A DNA stretch of 37,587 bases, taken from the IMG/VR virus record IMGVR_UViG_3300044635_000581, positions 1 through 37,587 of that record; one strand, written 5' to 3'. A program made the position numbers and the translations under genes. Position 1 is the first letter of the stretch, and each line of letters opens with the position of its first letter. The notes beneath the pieces were generated by a model. That model had not been told where the DNA came from and searched no databases. It saw only the letters and a list, made by a program, of their open reading frames with translations. Below are positions 19,299 through 28,729 of the stretch, one piece after another. The DNA is from a virus.

Positions 19299-22200
19299 CA
19301 CCCACCAGCCTCCTGATTGCGACGGAACTGTTCACCGCTACGGGAACGATCCGTGTTCTGGCGGACACCGATACCCAACAACTGTGACAAAGCCGTATAC
19401 GGTGCCCGTTCCTGCGCACGGGACGACGACGGCAACGGGTTCCCAGGAGCCACCAGATTTGCTATAGCGGCCGCAGAAGCGGCCTGATTGAACCCTGGCA
19501 CCAAAGCCCCCAACTGGTACTGCCAACGGTCACTGGTCATCGGGACACCATCCTGCATAGTGGTTTGTGCCCCAGGCAACAACCTGTCCAACACCTGCAT
19601 ACCTGTCCCAGCCTCAGATTGATCCTTGAACGGGATACCACTAAACGATTGGCGACCAGCCCACAATTCGGGCAACGCTTTCACCCACGGGGCGGTTTCT
19701 GACAGAAACTTGATATCGGTCGGGTCGGTCAACCCCTCAACTTGTCCAGGGAACTGGACGGCAGGCAAATCAGGGAACAAATAGTTCACATCCCCCTCAG
19801 CGTTTGGGCCACCGAAACGGATCGCGCCAGCGTTCTCAAACCATTTCGGAACCAACGTATCTTCCTCCTGGCCGTAACCCAAGTTACGTTCCAAATTCAC
19901 ATACGACCTGTTTAGTCTGCCAGGGACACGATACCAGGTTTGGGCCTGCAAAGCCATGTTGCGACTAAAGAACGTCCAGAACGGGTTAGCCAACTTGGCT
20001 GCACGATCAAAATCGGTGATATCAGTATAGTTGAAATGCCATTTGTTGACAACATCCACAGCCTGATCGACCGTGCCGCCACGATTCAACACATCATATG
20101 CGTGTGCGCCACGCACACGATTCTCCACACCCTCACCCAAACGGCGGTTCACTTTCAACAACTTGAAATCTGGTGAAAACGGATTCATAGAACCAGCCCT
20201 CAAAGCACCATCAGTGAACTCGCCAGCAGTCTGACCCGAACCCGACGCAGACACAACACCCCACGCATCATCCAACATCTTCGCATCCTCAGGGCCAAAA
20301 ACACGGATAGCGTCATCCATGTAGCCGTCAGGATTCTTGCGAACCATCTCATAAAACTTTTCAAACTTCTTCACGTTCTTGAAAACTTTGGGGCCAGCCT
20401 CCAAATACATGTTGAACATCGCACTATAGGCGTTGCGGGCATGGAAACCTGGCCGCAAAATAGCGTACCCCTTCCACAAGTTCACATACTTGTTCATAAA
20501 ATCGCCAATCAACGGCAACTGTTTCCGCACCGATTCCACCTCGGTAGCGTCACGCAACCAGTTCGGAATCGACTGACCATTCGGCATGTTCGTCATATTT
20601 TTCGACACAACAGGCATAATTTCGTCAACAAACTTGCTGTCATTCAACGACTTGACCAAATCTTCCAACTTGACAAGTTCGTCACCCTTCGCCAAAATGG
20701 CGGTATCGGCAGCCTGAGCGGCAGCCTCCAAACCAGCGATAGCGTGAACAACAGGATCGTTGCCTTGCTGGGCGAGAATGGTTTGCACAACCCGAACCCT
20801 GTCCTGTAGATCGGTGACATGATCTACTACCCGATCCGTTTTGATCTTCCCACCCTTAGTGGCATAGCGGCCACCTTTGGCCGCATCCTGTTGGATGCTG
20901 ATAATCTTTTGGAGTTGTTCATCCAACTTTTCTAGCACAGCAATTTGGCGTTCCGTCGATACGGAAGCCAAATCGTATGCGGCAACAGCAGCCGATTCCT
21001 CAGACAGTAGACGGTCACGATTCAATGTGGCAGTCTCTAGACGGGTTTCTGCTTCCATCACACGCTGATCGGATGGTAGCGGGCCTTTACCTGGCGGATT
21101 CTTCTTCAACGATAGTTCATCAATCTGCCCGTTCAGATCATCGACCTGTGCTTGCAGATCGGTGATCTTTTTCTGACGAATATTTTGTTCCTGCTGCACC
21201 AGTGGCCGTGTAGCATCTACGGCGTCCGACAAAGGCATGTTGGTTTCTGGCCCCAACAATTTGCTAACCTGAGAACGCAAACCTTCCGCCTCGGCACGGG
21301 CAGCAGCAATCTGCTTCTCAACCTTTACAATAGCCCTCTGAGCCTTCTTGCGGACACCAGGACGCTCAGAACGCACCACAGCAGCCCAACCATCCCTAGA
21401 AGCCTCCAAAGAACTTATCTTCGATTCCACACGCGCCAACCGTTGACGGGCATCCGTCACCTGACGGCCAGCCTCCAACACCCGTTCCCGCAACTCCCTG
21501 ACCTGAGTCTGAATTTCTGCACGCCGCCCTCTGGCTGCTTCCGCAGCCAAATCCAACTGGTTACGACGCAACACTTCACCATTCGACAACTCAACCAACT
21601 GTTCGCCCCGAGTCTTAGCAATCACCTTTTCGGCATCAGCGATTTCTTTATCCAAACGGGCAAGCGTTTCAGGATCAGCCTGACGGGTAACAATCTTTGT
21701 TGCAGTCGGCACAGTCAAACCAGCCTCAACCAGCATGTCAATCTGTTTTTGGCGACCCAACATCTTCGACATTTGATCGACGTAGCGAGGCATGATTTCT
21801 AGAATATCGTCATGGAAAATTTTGACACCCTTAACATCCATAGCGATATCGTTGATTTCTTCAATAGTGCCTTCCTGCAACTTGCGACCCAAAAACTCTC
21901 CGTCTTTCGACAAAAGACGGGTACGGGCAGAACCCTCCTTGGTCAACAAGTCTTGTGCAATAATGTATTCGGCAGCATCCGAATCCGTTTTAGCCAACTT
22001 GCGCCAATCGTCAGTCAAATAGTGACTGACATGCGCCAAATCTTCTGTAGTGATATCACCAATCTGGACACCAGCATCACGCAACTCTTGCAAAATGCGT
22101 ACACTTTCGCCACGAATAGCATCTTCCAATTCGCCAGGCACCATCTTCTCAGCATCCATAGTCAAACGGCGGCGAGTCTCATCATCCAACTTGGTGATAG

Positions 22201-23260
22201 AATCCTTCCAATCAGTAGTCAAACGTTGCAACGTGTTATTGGCCCACTCTCGTTCAACCCGCACAGCCGTATTCACCGTCGTCATAGCCTTCAAAGCATT
22301 CGCACGTTGCGCCACAGGCGCAGACAAATCATACACAATCTTAGACAAACCATACTCGCCAGCAGCCCGCTTCGTAAACGCCTTGCGGCCCACAGCAACA
22401 GGACGAGAAGTTTTGACAGGAGCCTTGATGCCACCCTTCAAATCTTCCCACACCTGCAACATTTTACCCGTCTTAGATGCGGGAGCCTTCGACAAACCCA
22501 ACGCTGCACGCTCCGCCTCGCTAATGCCTGCACGCGCCAAACCGCGCTCCGTGATCGCACCAGCACCACGACGGGCAGCATCCACCAACAGGCGATCAAC
22601 CGCTTTAGAAGAAACACCAGATTCCAACGCCTGTGTAGCCAACTGCTTACCAATCGCCTTACCAGAACCCTGGTATAGTGCTTCACGCAACGCACCACTA
22701 GCAGGCTTGAACGCCACATTCTTAGCGATAGCAGAACCGCCAGCCGTCAAATAAGTCAACGGGTCAAGACCAACATCAAAAGCCAAACCTAACGCTGAAC
22801 GCTGCCAGCCCCCAGGCATCTCAAAAACCTGATCCAATATCAATTCTTGTGAACCTGCACGACGATTCAACTGCTGCCTAAAATCGTTCCAAGACCCTGT
22901 ACCTACACGGGCCAAATCGGCCTGCCGTTCCTCATCGGAACGACCCCACGCTTTATCCATCCACTCACCAACACGAGAACCATAAATTGTGTCAGACAAC
23001 TCTTTCACACCAGAAGTGACCGCTGCCCGACCATAGTCGGCAGCAGACAACAAACCGCCAACAGCACCCTTCAAAACGTCACCAACCTGAAAACCGTCAT
23101 CCTGTTCCTCAGGTTTGACAGCAGCAGAACCCTTGCTTCCAGGCACAATATCGGGCCGTCTACGGGCGGCACGAGGAACAGCCGTCTGTCTCCGCTGCTT
23201 AGGCGCGCGAATAGACTCAATTCCTTGACGATATGATTCAAAATCAAACGGCACAGCCAT
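19298..23260 (-). CDS. Very large virion protein (1320 aa), inner-core/ejection candidate
   Basis: The protein has a basic, disordered N-terminus (PKQRRQTAVPRAARRRPD, about 22-39), a helical region (about 60-480), a long coiled coil (about 500-850, including blocks such as VRELRERVLEAGRQV) and a C-terminal part with aromatic motifs (FFSRNMALQAQTWYRVPGR). Length, coiled coils and place beside other inner-virion-type genes match the ejection proteins of short-tailed phages. A tape-measure role is possible but no tube or chaperone genes are present. I see no lysozyme motif. ATG 23260 is chosen over TTG 23263. Palindrome copies lie at 19696-19708 (perfect) and 21170-21182. Confidence 0.6.
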   Translation of the reverse strand: MAVPFDFESYRQGIESIRAPKQRRQTAVPRAARRRPDIVPGSKGSAAVKPEEQDDGFQVGDVLKGAVGGLLSAADYGRAAVTSGVKELSDTIYGSRVGEWMDKAWGRSDEERQADLARVGTGSWNDFRQQLNRRAGSQELILDQVFEMPGGWQRSALGLAFDVGLDPLTYLTAGGSAIAKNVAFKPASGALREALYQGSGKAIGKQLATQALESGVSSKAVDRLLVDAARRGAGAITERGLARAGISEAERAALGLSKAPASKTGKMLQVWEDLKGGIKAPVKTSRPVAVGRKAFTKRAAGEYGLSKIVYDLSAPVAQRANALKAMTTVNTAVRVEREWANNTLQRLTTDWKDSITKLDDETRRRLTMDAEKMVPGELEDAIRGESVRILQELRDAGVQIGDITTEDLAHVSHYLTDDWRKLAKTDSDAAEYIIAQDLLTKEGSARTRLLSKDGEFLGRKLQEGTIEEINDIAMDVKGVKIFHDDILEIMPRYVDQMSKMLGRQKQIDMLVEAGLTVPTATKIVTRQADPETLARLDKEIADAEKVIAKTRGEQLVELSNGEVLRRNQLDLAAEAARGRRAEIQTQVRELRERVLEAGRQVTDARQRLARVESKISSLEASRDGWAAVVRSERPGVRKKAQRAIVKVEKQIAAARAEAEGLRSQVSKLLGPETNMPLSDAVDATRPLVQQEQNIRQKKITDLQAQVDDLNGQIDELSLKKNPPGKGPLPSDQRVMEAETRLETATLNRDRLLSEESAAVAAYDLASVSTERQIAVLEKLDEQLQKIISIQQDAAKGGRYATKGGKIKTDRVVDHVTDLQDRVRVVQTILAQQGNDPVVHAIAGLEAAAQAADTAILAKGDELVKLEDLVKSLNDSKFVDEIMPVVSKNMTNMPNGQSIPNWLRDATEVESVRKQLPLIGDFMNKYVNLWKGYAILRPGFHARNAYSAMFNMYLEAGPKVFKNVKKFEKFYEMVRKNPDGYMDDAIRVFGPEDAKMLDDAWGVVSASGSGQTAGEFTDGALRAGSMNPFSPDFKLLKVNRRLGEGVENRVRGAHAYDVLNRGGTVDQAVDVVNKWHFNYTDITDFDRAAKLANPFWTFFSRNMALQAQTWYRVPGRLNRSYVNLERNLGYGQEEDTLVPKWFENAGAIRFGGPNAEGDVNYLFPDLPAVQFPGQVEGLTDPTDIKFLSETAPWVKALPELWAGRQSFSGIPFKDQSEAGTGMQVLDRLLPGAQTTMQDGVPMTSDRWQYQLGALVPGFNQAASAAAIANLVAPGNPLPSSSRAQERAPYTALSQLLGIGVRQNTDRSRSGEQFRRNQEAGG
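19696..19708. promoter_or_regulatory. Perfect 13-bp palindrome in leftward arm
   Basis: TTTCTGACAGAAA is the only perfect copy found in the leftward arm. It lies inside the 1320-aa gene, far from any recognised promoter. Confidence 0.55.
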
Positions 23261-23263
23261 CAA

Positions 23264-24208
23264 TCATCCATTCAACAAACCAAGCAAAGCCAAATTTTGC
23301 ATAACCTGTTCACCTTGCGGAGTCGCAACACGACTCCGCTGATTCAACCCGATACGATTTCCCAAATTGCGTTTCGACAACTCATCCAACTTTTTGCGAC
23401 GATTCGCCTGCTGCTCATCACGCGCCCATTTTGCTTTATCCTCAACAATTTTCATAACAGGCGTAGGTTCAGCAGTAGTTGTAGGTGCCCAACCAGAAAC
23501 AGCATTTTGTGTTTGCGCAGCAAAAGCGGGACGCAAATTGTAAGGCACAGGAGCATAACCCATCAATTCGGCAGCCTTATTCCCAATCATTCCCGCAGTA
23601 GCCCGAGCCATATCTGCAACACCTGGCGATTTGCCCTCAACAGGTTTCGGGGCAGGAGTTTCCCAAGTTATTTTAGAAGCATTTGAACCCTTAGCCATAT
23701 AGCGTTGACGTTCCCCAGCATACTTCGCCATCAACTCATCAACCGAAGGCGCACCCATTTGCTCATACGGAGTTGCAAACATGTTATTCAAAGTCGGCTT
23801 CAAACCAGCATCATACTTATCTCTAGCAGTCTGCTGCTCCAACTCAAACTGCTTCCGTTTCATTTCCTCACCAGCAAACTGGGAAGCCAAATCCAAATAG
23901 TTGATTTCCTGCTTGTTATTAGGATCATACTTTGGGATCAACCCCTGGCGGCGGGCCTCATCAACAGCAGCCTTAGGAGACATGCCGTCGAACTGGATGA
24001 AATCCATGATCGCACCCATATTGGGGTCTTGACCCCAAACAGCCTCAACCTGATTCACATAATCGGGTGCAGGAACAAACGGTTCTTGTTTTGTGCCAAA
24101 CAAATCGACACCAGTAGTGCCCAAAACGTCTTGCAAATAATTGAGTTTCTGCTGTTCCGTTTTGCCAGGCAGCGAAGCAAGCCACCGATAAAACTCTTGC
24201 TCATCCAT
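23264..24208 (-). CDS. Probable inner-virion protein, 314 aa
   Basis: The protein is helical and charged: MDEQEFYRWLASLPGKTEQQ at the start, FAGEEMKRKQFELEQQTARD (about 111-130), and a basic C-terminal end (QQANRRKKLDELSKRNLGNR). It has no cysteine and no enzymatic motif. It lies between a Gln/Ala-rich coiled-coil protein and the 1320-aa protein, like the two or three inner-core genes of T7-type phages, so an ejection or core role is inferred. A GGAGG site precedes the ATG. Confidence 0.55.
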   Translation of the reverse strand: MDEQEFYRWLASLPGKTEQQKLNYLQDVLGTTGVDLFGTKQEPFVPAPDYVNQVEAVWGQDPNMGAIMDFIQFDGMSPKAAVDEARRQGLIPKYDPNNKQEINYLDLASQFAGEEMKRKQFELEQQTARDKYDAGLKPTLNNMFATPYEQMGAPSVDELMAKYAGERQRYMAKGSNASKITWETPAPKPVEGKSPGVADMARATAGMIGNKAAELMGYAPVPYNLRPAFAAQTQNAVSGWAPTTTAEPTPVMKIVEDKAKWARDEQQANRRKKLDELSKRNLGNRIGLNQRSRVATPQGEQVMQNLALLGLLNG

Positions 24209-24217
24209 AAACCCCTC

Positions 24218-25216
24218 CTACCCTTGCGCCTGCAACAAAGCCTGCTGCATCTGCAAAGCCAACTGTGCCCGCTCACGCGCCGCCTGAGCCTCCGCCTGCT
24301 GACGTTGCGCCAACAACTGTGCCCGAACAAGATCAGCCTGACGTTGACGACTATCAGCCTGCTCCGCACCCAACTGGGCATACATGTCAGGGCGTTGCGC
24401 CAACAACGCATCCTCAGCGACCCCACGCTGCAACAAAGCCTGCTGAGCAGCCAACATAGTGTCCTGCAACATTGCAGGAGAACTAACAGCCCCCTCAGCC
24501 CCAAACGCCTGCAAAGACCGTTCAGCCGCAGGCTGACGGCCAGCAATCATCCCCTGATAACGTGCCAACAAATCCTGCAACCCCTGAGAACCAGCCGAAT
24601 ACGCACCAGCAACATTCGACCTGGCCTGATTCGCACTAGAAACCAAACCAGCCTGAATGCCCGCATTACGAGCATTCTCGGCAACCAACATGTCATCCAA
24701 CGCCTTCTGGCGGGCATCAAAACCGCCAGAAACCGCACCAGCAGCAGCAGCCTGGGCATCCAACATCTGCTGATAGGCGTTCTGAACATTCTGATAGTTA
24801 GCGATACCACGCCAATTCAACGGATCAGGATTATACGAACCGCCACCGCCGCGAGAACCACCACCGCCACCGCCCGAACCTGGCGTAGTGTCCAAATTCA
24901 TGTCACCACCAGTATCGACAACAGGCATAGTGGCAGCATCCAAAAGACCCTGTGCGCGTTGCGCCATCACCCAAGAATCATCTGGCCCCATATCGACAGG
25001 AACCATCGAATAATCCTGCTTACTGGCAGGATTCGCAGCACCATACCCACGCAAAGAAGGCGAACCAACACGACCAAAACCAGAAGGCATTTGGCCGCGA
25101 GGCCCCATATAGCCCCTAGCGGACGGGGAACCCACACGCCCGCCACGATTACGGCGCACAGAAACATCCAACATGTTATCAGGATCAACATTCAAATCTT
25201 TCGGTTTCCTAGGCAT
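24218..25216 (-). CDS. Gly-rich/Gln-Ala-rich virion protein, inner-core candidate
   Basis: This 332-aa protein has a basic N-terminus (PRKPKDLNV, VRRNRGGRVGSPSARGY), a poly-Gly stretch (PGSGGGGGGSRGGGGSYNPD, about 115-134) and a long Ala/Gln-rich helix to the end. The hydrophobic-poor, coiled-coil C-terminus resembles inner-core proteins of short-tailed phages. ATG 25216 has GGGAGGTG upstream and is preferred to TTG 25219. Confidence 0.6.
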   Translation of the reverse strand: MPRKPKDLNVDPDNMLDVSVRRNRGGRVGSPSARGYMGPRGQMPSGFGRVGSPSLRGYGAANPASKQDYSMVPVDMGPDDSWVMAQRAQGLLDAATMPVVDTGGDMNLDTTPGSGGGGGGSRGGGGSYNPDPLNWRGIANYQNVQNAYQQMLDAQAAAAGAVSGGFDARQKALDDMLVAENARNAGIQAGLVSSANQARSNVAGAYSAGSQGLQDLLARYQGMIAGRQPAAERSLQAFGAEGAVSSPAMLQDTMLAAQQALLQRGVAEDALLAQRPDMYAQLGAEQADSRQRQADLVRAQLLAQRQQAEAQAARERAQLALQMQQALLQAQG

Positions 25217-25620
25217 CAAACACCTCCCAAACCAGTCTGCGACTGGCGTTGACGGTCAAAATCTTCCTGCAACGCCAACAACATGCGACGATACGCCGCC
25301 TCACGCCCAGCCCGATCAGACACAAACTGTGCTTCCTGCTGTGCCTGAGCAGTATCCAACTCGCCCAAACCACGCATATAATCATTCACATTATTCGTTA
25401 AACTTTCACGCATCACACCCGACTGCACCCCTGAACCCAAACGGCGCGCCCACTGGCCCGTAAACTTCGGGAAACCACGCTGATAGTTGGTGTTCATCAA
25501 ATCACGTTGACGGCTATAACGTTGCTGACCCAACATGCGCCCAAAATCTTGGGCAGCGTTCTCCTGGCTATATTTGTTTTCCAAATCGGCCCGTCGTGCC
25601 GAAAAATCGTACATGCTCAT
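25216..25620 (-). CDS. Unknown virion-region protein, 134 aa
   Basis: ATG 25620 has GGAGG 4 nt upstream, and a second ATG at 25614 is also possible. The protein is helical and Arg/Gln-rich (MSMYDFSARRADLENKYSQE, QRYSRQRDLMNTNYQRG) with a coiled-coil-like end. It overlaps the next gene by TGATG. The frame is open upstream but lacks a ribosome site there. Position suggests an inner-virion component. Confidence 0.6.
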   Translation of the reverse strand: MSMYDFSARRADLENKYSQENAAQDFGRMLGQQRYSRQRDLMNTNYQRGFPKFTGQWARRLGSGVQSGVMRESLTNNVNDYMRGLGELDTAQAQQEAQFVSDRAGREAAYRRMLLALQEDFDRQRQSQTGLGGV

Positions 25621-25662
25621 AAAGCCTCCAACAATAGTTCCAACAGTAGTAAGTAGCAAACG

Positions 25663-26307
25663 TCACGAATAACGTGTCGCCATACGGTAACGTCCAGAAA
25701 CATCAATAGCATGACCAGAACCAACAGACCAGTTGAACGGAGCCGTACCAGTCACAGCATTAACAATAGTGTAAGTGCCAGCAGAATTCTGGCAGTCAAG
25801 ATAGATGCTAGACACACTGCCAGTCAAACTGGCGACACCAGGATACCAGGAACCGCCACTATCATAGAAGCCAGCCCCAAACTGTCCAGTTTGGGTAGGT
25901 CTTGCAGCATTAACAGGCAAAGTAAAAAGAAGTCTAGTGCCAGCCAAAGTTGTTGTCGTTCCAGTGATAAGACGGGCAGAAAAATCGCAATACCCGTCGC
26001 TTCGATGATAGTCGGCCCAGTTCCAAGACCCGTTACCAATAGTAATACCAGTTATAGTAGGAGTCCACAGATTGATAGGTTCAGCAAGAATAACCCAACC
26101 CGTACCATCCCACTGCAAAGTTCGCAACGTATTCGTCTCAAAAATCTTGTCACCAGCAGTAGGAGAACCAGGCCGTGTTGTACTGGTACATTTAAAATAG
26201 TTTTTGTCAACCTTCGTTGACAAATCAGTTAAACCATCACCAACAAACTGTAACGCTCTACGAACAGCAGAAGAAATATCAGACGAAGAAGGAACCCTAT
26301 AGCCCAT
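25663..26307 (-). CDS. Fibre-like beta protein, 214 aa
   Basis: A short helical N-terminus (SDISSAVRRALQFVGDGLTD, about 9-28) is followed by TSTTRPGSPTAGDKIFETNT, a phrase typical of phage fibre stalks, and a beta-rich C-terminal domain (about 80-214) with Gly/Ser/Thr/Trp. It follows the collar-domain fibre with overlapping ends and probably forms part of the same appendage. No enzymatic motif seen. Confidence 0.65.
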   Translation of the reverse strand: MGYRVPSSSDISSAVRRALQFVGDGLTDLSTKVDKNYFKCTSTTRPGSPTAGDKIFETNTLRTLQWDGTGWVILAEPINLWTPTITGITIGNGSWNWADYHRSDGYCDFSARLITGTTTTLAGTRLLFTLPVNAARPTQTGQFGAGFYDSGGSWYPGVASLTGSVSSIYLDCQNSAGTYTIVNAVTGTAPFNWSVGSGHAIDVSGRYRMATRYS

Positions 26308-27167
26308 TACAACGCCTTAATAACATAGTTCAACACGATATAGGGTTGCAAATTGTTGTGTGCCCCACCGCCACCAGTAGACTGGCTATTGTTTCCAGCA
26401 GCCAAACTATTGATCGTGACCGTACCGCTAGCAGTATGACCATGCTCGGTGATGAAAGACTGTGCCATACCAGCCAAAGTATATCTACCAAATGCTGTAC
26501 CAGCATCCATAACCATGCCAGGAGGCGAATAAAGAGTTGAAGGAGTAGTCGCAACACCACTAACAAAATCGCCACTACTAAGAGTAGTCAGACGAGTAAC
26601 CAAATCGGTAGTGTTATCATTCACCGTAACAGTAATACTGCCAGTATGACCATGCTGAATGTCGTGAACATGAGCAGGAATTTCCCCAGTCACCAACGTA
26701 TGCGTCTTGGCACCACCAGTTTCACCCAACACATCAAACTCGGTCTGTCCAGCATCACGGCCCACAGGAACACGGCCAGACAAGTTCGGAATATTGAACG
26801 TCGTAGAACCATCGCCAACACCATACGTTGTACCAACCAAACCAAACAACGAACTATACGTCGTTCTAGAAACAGCCTGCCCCTGACAGAGTAGCCAGTT
26901 AGCCGAAGGGGCCGCAGAGCCAGCAAACGCCTGAATAATACCGATAGGCAACACAGCATCCACATATGCTTTACGGGCCAACTGGTTCGCGCTAGTAGGA
27001 TCAGTGGCGGGGCCAGAAGGCACCGCCGTAAACGCTTTAGAACCATCCAAATGGACAGCGTTCGTGTTAATCCATGTCACCAAATCGGTAAAGTTTTGGT
27101 CAACGTTATCAGCCACACTTGGGGTGCCAGCAACAAAGTTATAAGTAACAGAAACATTAGTAGCCAT
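26307..27167 (-). CDS. Short tail fibre with phage tail-collar domain
   Basis: This 286-aa protein begins MATNVSVTYNFVAGTPSVAD, the entry common in such fibres. It has a clear tail-collar domain at about 90-150: PIGIIQAFAGSAAPSANWLLC followed within the domain by YSSLFGLVGTTYGVGDGSTT and FNIPNLSGRVPVG. His-rich motifs (IPAHVHDIQHGHTG and ITEHGHTASG) follow, similar to metal-binding tips of T4-type short fibres. It probably binds the host surface. GGTG precedes the ATG. Confidence 0.8.
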   Translation of the reverse strand: MATNVSVTYNFVAGTPSVADNVDQNFTDLVTWINTNAVHLDGSKAFTAVPSGPATDPTSANQLARKAYVDAVLPIGIIQAFAGSAAPSANWLLCQGQAVSRTTYSSLFGLVGTTYGVGDGSTTFNIPNLSGRVPVGRDAGQTEFDVLGETGGAKTHTLVTGEIPAHVHDIQHGHTGSITVTVNDNTTDLVTRLTTLSSGDFVSGVATTPSTLYSPPGMVMDAGTAFGRYTLAGMAQSFITEHGHTASGTVTINSLAAGNNSQSTGGGGAHNNLQPYIVLNYVIKAL

Positions 27168-27170
27168 AAA

Positions 27171-28727
27171 TCACCTGTACGCTTTCTCAAAATATGGGAC
27201 AGCAATACTGTCCACCCACCATCTACTAGAATGGTCAGTTACCTCAAAACGCAACTGGACAGCATTAGAACGCCCCAACGAAGGCAACCTAGCGAACTCG
27301 TACACAGGATCAGTACCAGCCCAATTGCTGCCCCAATTATTACCCCAAACCATAGAACCAGCCTGCGCCTGAATCGGTAACGTCAACTGTTTCACCGAAC
27401 TAGATTCGTTAAAATCGTGAAACACTTTCACATTCAACGTCGCATTATCATTACAAGCAATCGTAATAGTTGGTCGCCGCCAACGTTTCACCAAAGCAGT
27501 ATCACCCGAAGTGTACCAAGCCATACGATAATAGGCGGGAACCGCCGTAACCGTACCACCATCATCGTCCGCTTCCTGAGCGGCCGAACCCAAATCATAT
27601 ACACGGGCTTTAGAAGGCTGGGTGAACACAATCATGTTCACCCCATCATTATTACGCCGCCACCAAAACATGCTCGTAGGCGTATACGAGAACCGTGTCC
27701 AAGCCCCCTTCTTACCGACAGCAGGATCAAACATAAACAAGATACGACCGCCAACAGCGGTCGCCAAACTCACCCACAACCTGTTCTCACCCCACATCAC
27801 AAGATGCGAACCAGAAGCAGGCAACACCGTCCCATCATACACCACATTGATAATACGTTCACCAATCGGAACCACACCCTGACCGTTAAACGCATACACG
27901 TTACCATCACCAGACCACCAATACGCAACACCAGCATTCACCGAAACCGCCCCCTGCGAAGGGCAACCAGTCTGCGTTGAGATACGTTCAACAACAAACG
28001 TATCCTTATCGTAACCGTACACGGCAAACACTCCACGATGCTTAAAAACTAGCAACATGTTTTTGAACGGCACCAACGCAGTAATATGATTCGTTTGATC
28101 GTCAGGTTCAATATCGAAATAGTCTGCGGCAGCAAAATCCTCAGGTTGCAACGGATGAGAAAAACGCAACCTAGAACGATACCTGGTGCCCGACTCCACC
28201 GTATCAGCCCACCACATGTGACCCGAATGGTCAGCAACCAAACGTGCCAACGGCGCATTACCGCCAGTAGGTGCAGTATAATTGTTGTTCACCACATTCG
28301 ACAACGAAACAAACGCGCTACCAGTCCAATAACGCATCAACAAACTACCCGAATTCAACCAGTTAGCAAAATAAAGCCTATTAGCCCAAGTGACACCCAT
28401 CACCGTGCGAGCAGGATCAGCAGGATTCGCCGTCACCTGATGCGTATAAGTAGAACCATCAAACGTCCACAAACGGCCCGCATTACTGATACCCCACAAC
28501 ACTTCGGTACCAGCACTGAACTGGCCACCAATATAGCCGCCATCCAGTTCGGCAGCAGAAAACGTGGTACGGAACCCTCGGCGAGAACTGAAACCGCCCC
28601 TAGCGTTAAACACCACATCCTGACAATCAGGGGATTCGTTAGCCAACAAGTTTTGGCGTTGCTGATTATTGTTCAACCCGCCACTAAAATCGTTGAAAAA
28701 CGCGACCTTCAAACCGCTCTTAGCCAT
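27171..28727 (-). CDS. Tail nozzle (T7 gp12/P22 gp10-like)
   Basis: This 518-aa protein starts with the nozzle signature FFNDFSGGLNNNQQRQNLLA, then ESPDCQDVVFNARGGFSSRRG. Repeated beta strands with VLWGISNAGRLWTFDG and KHRGVFAVYGYDKD suggest a propeller-like fold. Length and the neighbouring 232-aa adaptor fit the nozzle of short-tailed phages, which closes the neck and ejects DNA. Spacing to adaptor and fibre genes is 2-3 nt. Confidence 0.75.
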   Translation of the reverse strand: MAKSGLKVAFFNDFSGGLNNNQQRQNLLANESPDCQDVVFNARGGFSSRRGFRTTFSAAELDGGYIGGQFSAGTEVLWGISNAGRLWTFDGSTYTHQVTANPADPARTVMGVTWANRLYFANWLNSGSLLMRYWTGSAFVSLSNVVNNNYTAPTGGNAPLARLVADHSGHMWWADTVESGTRYRSRLRFSHPLQPEDFAAADYFDIEPDDQTNHITALVPFKNMLLVFKHRGVFAVYGYDKDTFVVERISTQTGCPSQGAVSVNAGVAYWWSGDGNVYAFNGQGVVPIGERIINVVYDGTVLPASGSHLVMWGENRLWVSLATAVGGRILFMFDPAVGKKGAWTRFSYTPTSMFWWRRNNDGVNMIVFTQPSKARVYDLGSAAQEADDDGGTVTAVPAYYRMAWYTSGDTALVKRWRRPTITIACNDNATLNVKVFHDFNESSSVKQLTLPIQAQAGSMVWGNNWGSNWAGTDPVYEFARLPSLGRSNAVQLRFEVTDHSSRWWVDSIAVPYFEKAYR

Positions 28728-28729
28728 AA

